Below, piece after piece: positions 1 through 7,847 of a stretch of DNA of 28,326 nt (its first letter is position 1; each line of letters begins with the position of its first letter). The stretch comes from CAZCAC01 sp964496575. Its GTDB lineage: Bacteria; Planctomycetota; UBA1135; GCA-002686595. Made by a program: the position numbers and the translations under genes. The stretch spans positions 1 through 28,326 of the forward strand of contig CAZCAC010000114.1 of the NCBI GenBank assembly GCA_964496575.1, given 5' to 3'. The notes under the pieces are model-generated. The model made no database searches and was not told where the DNA came from. It was given only the letters and a program-made list of their open reading frames with translations.

Positions 1-84
1 GTGCTCTCTGTTCCCTCTGTGTCGCTCCGTCTCTCCGTGATCTCCGTGTGAAACCACCGTGCCCTCCGTTTCCTCCGTGTCCCG
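1..84 (-). repeat. CACGGAG-type short-period degenerate repeat
   Basis: Read on the minus strand this stretch is a run of degenerate 8-10-base units built on CACGGAG or CACAGAGG with variable short spacers. It starts at the stop codon of the HEAT-vWA gene and runs off the window edge. Similar units occur at the right end of the window (28301-28326), again just after a stop codon and in the sense of the preceding gene. Function unknown; no hairpin or coding potential is apparent. Confidence 0.6.
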
Positions 85-1581
85 CTACATCTCCACCCCG
101 ATAGAGACCCCACCGGTCCTGACGGCCAACTCCCCCCACCGCTTCTCCAGCCGCGGCGGCGCATCCACCACGATCGAGTCGATCGCCACCCCCCGAAACC
201 GCGTCGCCTGCACCAGGAGCGACACCATCAACTCCAGATGCCACCGACTCCCCCCGGTGGGCGCCCCATCGGTGAAGATCACGATCCGGTCCACCCGCCG
301 ATCCTCCAGCGCGAGCAACACCGCATCGAAGACATTCCCCTTCCCCTTCACCGTACACCGCTCGAAGTCCCGCAGCGCCTCCCGGACACTCCGCTCGCTC
401 ACCTTCACCAGCTCCGGCCGCCACGGGTGAGGCTCGCCGGTGTACGGCACGAGATTGAACTCCGTCTCCGCCGACAGTCGCGGCAACGCCTCGGCCAGGA
501 GCTCGTCCACCAGCCCCTTCCGCGGCGGACGCCCCTCCCGCTCGTACCAGAGGGAGCCCGAGAAATCGATCAGGAACGACACGCGGTCGGAGAGGATCGG
601 CAGCCCCGCGAACGCGACCGTGTTCCCGCTCGAGGTCGTCGCCCCGCCCCTCACCGGTTCCCAATCCTCCGGCAACTTCGAGTACCACAAGCGCCACGGC
701 CGCGGGTCGCCTCTCCGGTACTTCATCCCCGACAGGTCCTGCAACAGCTCGATCAGCCGCACCTCGATCCGCAGACGCTCCTCCACCTCGAGACGTTCGA
801 TCAGGAGCGGCAACACCGGCTTCGTCCCCACCCAACCCAGCGTCTCGGCGGCGATCAGGCGGACGGCCGGCGCGGGGTCCCCGAGGCGTCGCCGGGCGGT
901 CGCCAGGGCGGGGGACGGGCCCAGGCGCTGGGCGACCAGGAGCGAGGCGATCCGTACCTCCTCGCAGCGATCCGCGCCCGCCGCGGCCAGCGCCCCCGCC
1001 GCGGCTTCCGCGGAGATCGCCGCCAGCGCACAGAGCGCCTGGGCGCGCACCTGCGGAGAATGCCGGCCGCCGATCAGCTTCCCCAGCAAGCGAGACGTTT
1101 TCTTCGGATCGACTTCCAGGAGATCCCGATCGGCGAGACGCTCGATCGACCAGAGCAGCATCTCCGAGGTCTCCGGGTCCTTGCGGTTCACCCGGGCCAG
1201 CAGGTCCCCCGCCTCGAAGCCCACCTCCATCCGTCCGAGGGCCTCCGCCACCCGCCGGCGAACCAGCTCCTCCCGCGAGGTGAGCCCGTCCCGCCCCAAG
1301 AGGCCGCGGATCAGCTTCGGATCATCGAGAGCCGCGAGCGAGAATTGCGCCTGGTCCGCGATCTCGGGGTGGCGGTCGGCGAGGCGCTCGATCACCAGCT
1401 TCCACGCCGCGGGCTCTCCCCGGAGGGCGAGATCGCGCACGGCGCGGCGGCGCCTCGAGGGCGTGGGATCGCGCAGGCGCTCCTCGAGCTCCGCGAACGA
1501 CGGGAGATCGTCGCCCGCACGAGCGAGTGGCGCGACCAGGAACAGGACGAGAGCGACGAGAAGGTACGGGAGTTCACGCAT
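85..1581 (-). CDS. Secreted HEAT-repeat / von Willebrand factor A domain protein
   Basis: A 498-residue protein of unknown function. Residues 1-22 form a signal peptide (charged MRE start, Leu/Val/Ala core ending PLARAGDD), so it is probably periplasmic. Residues about 25-310 are helical HEAT-like repeats, including segments with alternating DP and AAE.LG patterns. A vWFA domain follows: the DFSGS metal-binding motif lies near residue 337 and the TDGAP element near residue 436. Such domains bind partners through a divalent metal, so the likely role is a scaffold. I chose the ATG at 1581 because it places the signal peptide at the N terminus and has GGGGGT just upstream; a GTG at 1617 would add 12 basic residues. 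The deiminase remnant ends 75 bp upstream. Domains sure, role not. Confidence 0.85.
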   Translation of the reverse strand: MRELPYLLVALVLFLVAPLARAGDDLPSFAELEERLRDPTPSRRRRAVRDLALRGEPAAWKLVIERLADRHPEIADQAQFSLAALDDPKLIRGLLGRDGLTSREELVRRRVAEALGRMEVGFEAGDLLARVNRKDPETSEMLLWSIERLADRDLLEVDPKKTSRLLGKLIGGRHSPQVRAQALCALAAISAEAAAGALAAAGADRCEEVRIASLLVAQRLGPSPALATARRRLGDPAPAVRLIAAETLGWVGTKPVLPLLIERLEVEERLRIEVRLIELLQDLSGMKYRRGDPRPWRLWYSKLPEDWEPVRGGATTSSGNTVAFAGLPILSDRVSFLIDFSGSLWYEREGRPPRKGLVDELLAEALPRLSAETEFNLVPYTGEPHPWRPELVKVSERSVREALRDFERCTVKGKGNVFDAVLLALEDRRVDRIVIFTDGAPTGGSRWHLELMVSLLVQATRFRGVAIDSIVVDAPPRLEKRWGELAVRTGGVSIGVEM

Positions 1582-1656
1582 GACCCCCGATCGACGGACG
1601 CGCGACGCCAAGGTCACGCGCCTTTCGCTGAAACCTCTCTACTGAACCGGCAACCC

Positions 1657-2382
1657 TTAGTACCCCGCCGGCGCGCGGGGCGGCCGCCGCTCGCTGCGAC
1701 CATCGGCGGCGCCCGCCGAGATCCAGTACTCGATCGTCGACCCCGCGACCTGCGCGGGAATCGTGGTGACGAGCTCGTGAGCGTACGAGTCGGGGAGGAG
1801 GGCGGCGACGTTCCAGGAGCTCGTCCCGGCCACGCGCCAGTGCACGGCCGTTTCCGCGCCGACCAGCGCCGCTCCGCTGTAGGCGCGGATCAACGCCCGC
1901 ACCTCGATCGGCGCCCCGGCGCTCGCCGAGCGGACCCGCGGATGCTTGATCAGGAGCATCTCCGGATCGAAGACCTGGTGCGTGCGGCAGTGCAAGGCGT
2001 CGAAGGACGCCCAGGAGCCCATCGGCCACGACCCGCTGACGAACTCGTAGCCGAGGACCTCGTAGCCCGGCATCGCCGCCCGGTAGACGTCGAGCGCGGC
2101 GGCGTCCTCGGGCACGCCGAACAACGGCACGAAGACCTTGCTGTTGACGATCAACGTGTTCGCGTAGTTGGCCAGCTCCCCGTTCACGGGTCCGCCATCC
2201 CAGACCGGGATGTCGACCCGGTGGATGACGTAGGGGCGCCCGTAGGCCGTGAGGGTCTGAGCCGCCGCCTGCGCGAGCGCCTCGTGGTAGCCGTAGGTGT
2301 TGTGCGCAACCGGCGTACGCGTGATGATGAGGGTCTCCTCGTCGACGACCTTGAGCGCGCAGTCGATGTGCTGGATACGGTG
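1657..2382 (-). pseudogene. N-terminally truncated peptidylarginine deiminase (PPAD-like)
   Basis: The open frame of about 241 codons starts right after an in-frame TGA (2385-2383), with no ATG/GTG/TTG until a GTG at 2187. It matches the C-terminal part of the bacterial peptidylarginine deiminase family: HIDCALKVVD (catalytic His and Asp), YANTLIVNSKVFVPLFG (conserved Asn) and DALHCRTHQVFD (nucleophile Cys). An Ig-like tail of about 90 residues follows and ends in the family-typical PAGY. The signal peptide and first catalytic block (Trp/Asp), roughly the first 230 residues, are absent. The break falls 8 bp after the stop of the alcohol dehydrogenase gene on the same strand, as if a deletion or rearrangement joined unrelated sequence to the deiminase. 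Intact catalytic residues and clean reading suggest recent truncation. Translation from GTG 2187 would lack the His-Asp pair. Confidence 0.75.
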
Positions 2383-2389
2383 TCAGGGG

Positions 2390-3355
2390 CTACGGCACCA
2401 CCACCGCCGCCCCCTGGAACCGCCCCGCCCGCAGGTCGTCCAGCGCCCGCTGCGCGTCCTCCAGCGGGTACTCGGTCACCTCGGTCCGCACCGGCACCCG
2501 CGGCGCCAGCGCCAGGAACTCCTCCCCGTCGCGGCGGGTCAGGTTGGCCACCGAGTGGATCGAGCGCTCCCCCCACAGGAGCTCGTAGGGGAAGGAAGGG
2601 ATGTCGCTCATGTGGATCCCGCCGCAGACGACGCGGCCGCCGGGGCGCACCGCGCGCAGCGCGAGCGGCACCAGCTCTCCCACCGGTGCGAACAGGATCG
2701 CCGCGTCGAGCTCCACCGGCGGCGCCTCGATCGAGGCCCCCGCCCAGCTCGCCCCCAGACCACGGGCGAACGCCTGCGCCTCCCCGTCCCCCTCGCGCGT
2801 GAAGGCGAAGACCTCGCGCCCCTGGAAGCGCAGCACCTGGATCGCGATGTGCGCGGCGGCGCCGAAGCCGTAGAGGCCGACCCGTGCCCCCTCGCCGGCG
2901 ATCCGGAGCGAGCGGTAGCCGATCAGCCCAGCGCACAGGAGCGGCGCGGCCTGCACCGGCGGATAACTCCCAGGAATCGGGAAGCAGAAGGTCTCGTCGG
3001 CGACGCAGTACTCCGCGAAGCCGCCGTCGCGCTGGTAGCCGGTGAAGCGCGCGTCGGGACAGAGGTTCTCGCGCCCCGCGGCGCAGTCGGGGCAGCTCCC
3101 GCAGGTGCCGCCGAGCCAGGGAACGCCGACCACCTCGCCCTTCCGCCCGCCCGCGACCACCTCCCCCACCACCTGGTGACCGAGCACCAGCGGCAGCTTC
3201 GGCTCGGGAAGGTCACCGTCGACGACGTGCAGATCGGTGCGGCAGATCCCGCACGCGAGCACCTTCAGGAGCAGCTCCCCCGGGGCGGGCTCCGGGACGG
3301 ATCGCCCCTCGAGGCGCAGCGGCTGCCCCGGGGCGTCGAAGACGATCGCGCGCAT
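2390..3355 (-). CDS. Zinc-dependent alcohol dehydrogenase (MDR superfamily)
   Basis: A 321-residue medium-chain dehydrogenase, close to the usual size of the compact zinc-binding alcohol dehydrogenase subfamily. Visible features are the catalytic zinc ligands C35 (ACGICRTDLH) and H60 (LGHQVVG), the four-Cys structural zinc lobe C85, C88, C91 and C99 (CGSCPDCAAGRENLC), and a nucleotide-binding turn GLYGFGAAAH around residue 165. It should oxidise an alcohol or reduce an aldehyde with NAD(P) in the cytoplasm; the substrate is not readable. ATG 3355 was chosen over GTG 3361. It follows the pdxA stop by 9 bp, so it is probably the last gene of the yhaO-yhaN-pdxA run. Its stop is 8 bp from the broken start of the deiminase remnant. 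Confidence 0.88.
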   Translation of the reverse strand: MRAIVFDAPGQPLRLEGRSVPEPAPGELLLKVLACGICRTDLHVVDGDLPEPKLPLVLGHQVVGEVVAGGRKGEVVGVPWLGGTCGSCPDCAAGRENLCPDARFTGYQRDGGFAEYCVADETFCFPIPGSYPPVQAAPLLCAGLIGYRSLRIAGEGARVGLYGFGAAAHIAIQVLRFQGREVFAFTREGDGEAQAFARGLGASWAGASIEAPPVELDAAILFAPVGELVPLALRAVRPGGRVVCGGIHMSDIPSFPYELLWGERSIHSVANLTRRDGEEFLALAPRVPVRTEVTEYPLEDAQRALDDLRAGRFQGAAVVVP

Positions 3356-3364
3356 CGGCACAGC

Positions 3365-4348
3365 CTACCAGGCGGCGAAGCTGGCCCCCCACTCCGCCGC
3401 CTGCAGGATCGTCGCGACCAGGTCGGAGTGGCGCGCCTTCCCCGTCCCGACGAGGTCGAACGCCACTCCGTGCGCGGGGCTCAGGCGCAGGTACGGCAGG
3501 CCGAGGATCACGGTGAAGCCACACCCCTCGCCGAGCAGCTTGACCGGGATGAACGCCTGGTCGTGGTACAGCGCCAGCACGCCGTCCCAGACCCCCTTCG
3601 CGCCTTCGGCGAAGACCACGTCGGGGGAGATCGGGCCGTGAACGTCGATCCCCGCCTCGCGTGCGCGGTGCACGGCCGGCTGGAGGATCGCGCGCTCCTC
3701 GCCGCCGAGGATCCCGCTCTCCCCGGCGTGCGGGTTGAGGCCGGCCAGCGCGATGCTCGGCGCCTCGAGACCCAGGCTCTCGAGACCGCGGTGGAGCAGC
3801 TCGAGGTGAGCCGCGACGCGCTCCTCGTTGACCTGCTCGAGCGCCTCCTTCAGCGGCAGGTGGCGGGTGAGCAGGAGCACGCGGAGCTTCCCCGCGACCG
3901 CCAGCATCTGGTGATCGTCCACGCCGCACCACTTGCCGAGGAGGCTGGTCTGCCCCTCGACCTCCTCGCCGGCGAGGTGCAGCGCCTCCTTGGAGACCGG
4001 CGCGGTGACCAGCGCGTCGACGTGGCGGTCGAGCGCCAGCCGGTGGCCGACGCGCAGAGCGGCGAGCGCCGCCTCGCCGCCCTCGCGCTGCGTCTCTCCC
4101 ATGCGCCAGAGCGTGAGCCCCTCGAGAGAGATCCACCAGGCGCTCCCTTCGGGCAGCGCTTCACGCCACCCCGCCGAATCGCCCGGCGCCACCGCCGGCA
4201 CCTCGGTGGGGCGGAGCCCGGAGGGGCCGATGACGACGAGGCGCGCGGCGCGACGGACCTCGTGCTCGAGCAGGGCCCGGTGGACGATCTCGGGGCCGAT
4301 CCCCGCGGGATCGCCGACGGTCAGGGCGAGGAGAGGGGGGCGGTTCAC
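3365..4348 (-). CDS. pdxA: 4-hydroxythreonine-4-phosphate dehydrogenase
   Basis: The 327-residue protein has the family's normal length and motifs: the N-terminal TVGDPAGIGPEIV, the central TAPVSKEAL, LAGLNPHAGESGILGGEE, the metal-binding ALYHDQAFIPVKLL, and the C-terminal SPAHGVAFDLVGTGKA. The enzyme oxidises 4-phosphohydroxy-L-threonine with NAD in the deoxyxylulose-5-phosphate-dependent pyridoxal phosphate pathway, in the cytoplasm, as a metal-dependent dimer. The start is a GTG (4348-4346), 37 bp after the yhaN stop, and the alcohol dehydrogenase starts 9 bp past its stop. No other pyridoxine genes are nearby, so its place behind a nuclease pair looks like housekeeping co-transcription rather than a shared pathway. 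Confidence 0.95.
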   Translation of the reverse strand: MNRPPLLALTVGDPAGIGPEIVHRALLEHEVRRAARLVVIGPSGLRPTEVPAVAPGDSAGWREALPEGSAWWISLEGLTLWRMGETQREGGEAALAALRVGHRLALDRHVDALVTAPVSKEALHLAGEEVEGQTSLLGKWCGVDDHQMLAVAGKLRVLLLTRHLPLKEALEQVNEERVAAHLELLHRGLESLGLEAPSIALAGLNPHAGESGILGGEERAILQPAVHRAREAGIDVHGPISPDVVFAEGAKGVWDGVLALYHDQAFIPVKLLGEGCGFTVILGLPYLRLSPAHGVAFDLVGTGKARHSDLVATILQAAEWGASFAAW

Positions 4349-4385
4349 GCGGGCAGTGTACTCGCTCGCGCGACTCCGATCACAA

Positions 4386-7300
4386 TCAGGAAGCGGCCGG
4401 CTCGAGCCACCCGGCGAGGGCGTGCGCCAGCTGGTGAACCTCCTCGCGGGAGAGGGTCGAGTCCTCGAGGTGCGGGAACGCGGCGGCGAGGGCGCGTTCG
4501 AGCAGCGCCTCCTCGTCGAGCGGCTCCCGGGGAGAGTACAGACCGCGCTCCTCGAGGTCGGCGCGCAGGAGCAGGACCGTCGCCTGGCGGAACCCCTTCA
4601 GCCGGGGGTCGCGGTCCTTCGGCTCCAGCGCGGCGAGCAGCGCCGCCGCGTCGCCGGAGAGCTCCGCGTTGATCTCGATCAGCGCCCCGAGGTACTTGGT
4701 CCGCCCCGCCGGCCCCTCGCGCAACACCTCGGACGGCAGCGCGGGGGAGCGACCGATCCGGTACGCCTCCAGCCACGCCGCGGCGACGCTACGCCGGGCG
4801 GTGAAGCGCTCGGCGATCGCCGCCTCCCAGACCGGCCGCGGGTGACTCTCGAGCAGCTCGCTCACCTGCCCGACCGTCTCCACCCGCTCGGTGAGGACGG
4901 CGTGCAGCGAGGCGAGGTCGTCGCTGCAGAGGTAGAAGGCGTGCAGCGCGTCGACCCCGGCGAAGGGATCGATGCCGGGCACCCGCAGGCGCTCGCCGTA
5001 GTCCGCGGCCTCCTCGCCGGGCAGCGGCGCGGGCACCTCGGGCAGCGGCGTGCTCTCGAGGCTCTCCGCGGCGGCCTGTTCGCCCGAGAGCTCGGCCAGG
5101 TCGAAGCGGGGACACGGCGACTCGAGGGAGAGCTCGCCGAGGAACTCCTCGAGGCGGCGCGCGTCGTCGGGGTCGGCGGTGAGGAAGAAGACCTGCCGCC
5201 CCTCGCGAACCAGCTCGCCGAGGGAGAGCGCGACCTCGCGGAAGCGCACCGGGTCGGAGTTGGTCAGCGCCTCGTCGAGGAAGATCGGCAGCGCCTCGTC
5301 GCGCTCGAGGCTCTCCGCCACCGCGAGGCGCAGGGCGAGGCACAGCTGCGAGAGGGTGCCGCTGGAGAGCTGGGCGACCTGCTTCCGCCCGCCGTCCGTC
5401 TCGTGCACCTCGAAGCCGGGCCCTTCCTCGAGGGTGTCGTGCGGCGGCGTCAGGCGGTAGCGGTGACGGGTGAAGCGACCGAAGCGCTCCGCCGCGCGGC
5501 GCAGGATGTCGGGCTCGGCGAGGCTCTGGTGCTCGCGCGCGATCGTCTCGACCAGGAAGTCGGCGGCGGCGCTCTCGAACAGCTCCCGGCGAACCTCCTC
5601 GAGGGAGTCGAGCGCCAGCTCCTCGGCGGCGAGCGCGTCCTCGAGCTCGTGCCCCGCTCGGGCCTGCTTCACCTCCGCCTCGGTGCGGGCGATCTCGGTG
5701 GTCAGCGCTTCCTGCCGCGTGGCGAGCTCGTCGATCTCCTCCCGCCGGCGCGTGGCTTCCCCCACCGAGAGCTCGGCGAGCTCGGGACGCCCCTCGAGGC
5801 GCGACTCGTGCGTGCGCACGACGAGCTCGGCGCCGTCCCGGGCCTCGCGCGCTCGGGCCCACTCGGGGTACTCCTCGAGCAGCCGGATCAGGGTGTTCTC
5901 GTCCCCGTCCTCGAACTCGAGCGTCTCGAAGAGCTCCCGCTGCTTGCGGCGCCAGCGCGACAGCTGCCGGACGGCGCGCGCCTCGCCGGTGCGGGCGCTG
6001 GAGAGCTCCGCCTCGGCCCCGGCGCGGGCCTGCTCGCGGTGCGTCAGGCTCTCGCGGCGGCGCTGCAGATCGGTCGCGTCGGTCGGTCGCGCCTCGCCGT
6101 GCGGCGCGAGCAGCTCGCCGGCGCGGTCGAGCTCGCGCCCGCGCGCGGCCTGCGCTTCGAGACGCCGCGCCTGGGCGTCGGCGAGCTCGGCGGCGGCGCG
6201 GGTGCGTTCGACGAGGAGCGCGGCGATCTCGGTGAGCTCCAGCGACGCGATGGCGAGCGGCAGCCCGCAGCCGGCGACGAGCTCGTCGAGGCGAGTCCGG
6301 GCGTCCCGGAGCTCCGCTTCCGCGCGAGCGAGCCGGGCGCGTCTTTCCTCGTCGAGGGTGCGGCGCAGCCGCCGGTGCTCGAACGCCTCGTTCTCCCGCT
6401 GCAGGCGCGCCAGGTGGTTGACCACCTCGTCGGCGCTCCAGGGCGACGGGGAGTCGAAGCCGAGGCCGGCGTACTCCCGCTCCCAGTGCGCGCGCGAGTC
6501 GTCGGAGCGGCGGCGCAGGAGCCACCCGCCCCAGCCGAGCAGGACCAGGCCGAGGAGGACCAGGAGCCAGCCGGTGGACCCGGCGAAGACGTAGGACAGG
6601 AGCCCGCCCAGGAGCAGCAGCGCCCCCGAGCCAATCGTGGACCAGACGCCGTGGCGCGCCCACTGGCCGGCGGCGGCGCCCGCCTCGAGCCACCGCGACA
6701 GCGCCCGCATTCCGTCCGGGTAGGGCGGTTCGGCGCGGCCCTCGTCCCCGGCCTCGTCCAGCTCCACCTCCGCCTGCAGCGCGGTGACGCGGGCGGCCCG
6801 GGCCTGACGCTCGGCGAGCGCCTTCTCGATCTCCGCCCAGCTCGTCTCCTCGAGCTCGGGCGGAGGGTCGCCCGCGGAGAAGCGCCGCAGCGCGCGGCCC
6901 GCCTCGGCCAGCCGGGCGGCGGCGGTCGCTTCCCGTTCTCGGGCGCGGTCCAGCTCCCTCTCGCGCGCGCGCAGGCGCTGCTCCCGCGTCGAGAGGGTCT
7001 CGAGGTCCGCGGGGGGGACCGGCTGCGCGAGGCCGCAGCGGGCCAGCGCGTCGCGCGCCGCCTCGGCTTCGCCGCGGGCGCGGTGCAGCTCCTCCTCGCA
7101 CTCGGCGATCTGGGCGCGCAGCTCCTCCAGCCGCTTCGCCTCGTCGCCGCGCAGGCGCTCGACTCCGGAAGAGAAGCCGTCCAGCGCCGCGGCCGCCTCG
7201 CGGGCGGCGAGCCTCGCCCGGGCCAGCTCCACCGCGTCGCGGTGCAGCGGTGCGGAGCGGTTCGCTTCCGCCGCGAGGTCGAGCTCCTCGCGCAGCTCCT

Positions 7301-7847
7301 CGAGGCCGCGCTCCTCCTGCGCCAGCCGCTGGTGCTCGGAGCGGATCGTCTCCTTCTCCCGTCGCGCCTTCTGCAAGGTGGCCGCCTTCTGGAGCGCGCC
7401 TCCGCTGCGCGCGCCGCGGCCGCGCTGGTCGGCGAGGATCGCGGAGAGGTCGAAGCCGGCGGCGAGCTCCTTGCGGATCTCGAGCGCGATCTCCTCCTCG
7501 GTGTCGCTGTCGGTCAGGAAGTCGTCGACGGAGAGGGTGAAGCACTTGCGGAAGCGCGCCTCGGGCAGGTCGGGGGAGGCCGGGGATCCGGTCAGCGGTC
7601 GGAGCTCCGGAGCGGTCCCGCTCTCCCGCTCGATGGCCACCCGGTCGCCGTCGAGCTCCCACTCCGAGCGCACCGCGCCGCGGAACGCCTCCTCTTCCCA
7701 GAGCAGCGCCCGGACCGCGCGGCACAGGCTCGACTTGCCCGAGCCGTTGGGGCCGATGATCACGTTCATCCCGGGGCTGAGCGACTCGAGCACGAAGCCG
7801 CTCCGCAGGCCGGGCAGGCGGTCGATGGCGAGGCGCTGGAGCCTCAC
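4386..7847 (-). CDS. yhaN: YhaN-type SMC/Rad50-like ATPase with C-terminal extension
   Basis: A 1153-residue ABC-type ATPase of the SbcC/Rad50/YhaN group. The Walker A GPNGSGKS is at residues 32-39, long Glu/Arg/Ala-rich coiled coils fill most of 170-800, the ABC signature LSSGTLSQL is at 827-835 and the Walker B PIFLDEAL at 854-861. Two adjacent hydrophobic segments (about 400-446, GALLLLGG and WLLVLLGLVLLGW) interrupt the coil, as seen in YhaN relatives. The ATPase core ends near residue 905; about 250 further residues form a helical tail I do not recognise, making the protein longer than Bacillus YhaN (under 1000). The start is GTG (7847) in a GTGA overlap with the yhaO stop, so the two are translationally coupled. 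Expected to drive the YhaO nuclease on DNA ends, possibly at the membrane. Confidence 0.88.
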   Translation of the reverse strand: MRLQRLAIDRLPGLRSGFVLESLSPGMNVIIGPNGSGKSSLCRAVRALLWEEEAFRGAVRSEWELDGDRVAIERESGTAPELRPLTGSPASPDLPEARFRKCFTLSVDDFLTDSDTEEEIALEIRKELAAGFDLSAILADQRGRGARSGGALQKAATLQKARREKETIRSEHQRLAQEERGLEELREELDLAAEANRSAPLHRDAVELARARLAAREAAAALDGFSSGVERLRGDEAKRLEELRAQIAECEEELHRARGEAEAARDALARCGLAQPVPPADLETLSTREQRLRARERELDRAREREATAAARLAEAGRALRRFSAGDPPPELEETSWAEIEKALAERQARAARVTALQAEVELDEAGDEGRAEPPYPDGMRALSRWLEAGAAAGQWARHGVWSTIGSGALLLLGGLLSYVFAGSTGWLLVLLGLVLLGWGGWLLRRRSDDSRAHWEREYAGLGFDSPSPWSADEVVNHLARLQRENEAFEHRRLRRTLDEERRARLARAEAELRDARTRLDELVAGCGLPLAIASLELTEIAALLVERTRAAAELADAQARRLEAQAARGRELDRAGELLAPHGEARPTDATDLQRRRESLTHREQARAGAEAELSSARTGEARAVRQLSRWRRKQRELFETLEFEDGDENTLIRLLEEYPEWARAREARDGAELVVRTHESRLEGRPELAELSVGEATRRREEIDELATRQEALTTEIARTEAEVKQARAGHELEDALAAEELALDSLEEVRRELFESAAADFLVETIAREHQSLAEPDILRRAAERFGRFTRHRYRLTPPHDTLEEGPGFEVHETDGGRKQVAQLSSGTLSQLCLALRLAVAESLERDEALPIFLDEALTNSDPVRFREVALSLGELVREGRQVFFLTADPDDARRLEEFLGELSLESPCPRFDLAELSGEQAAAESLESTPLPEVPAPLPGEEAADYGERLRVPGIDPFAGVDALHAFYLCSDDLASLHAVLTERVETVGQVSELLESHPRPVWEAAIAERFTARRSVAAAWLEAYRIGRSPALPSEVLREGPAGRTKYLGALIEINAELSGDAAALLAALEPKDRDPRLKGFRQATVLLLRADLEERGLYSPREPLDEEALLERALAAAFPHLEDSTLSREEVHQLAHALAGWLEPAAS

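Noticed and set aside
2184..2936. Minus-strand 250-codon frame overlapping the alcohol dehydrogenase and deiminase junction
   Set aside because: Out of frame with both genes and Arg/Gly/Ala-rich; the deiminase remnant continues upstream in its own frame to 2382.
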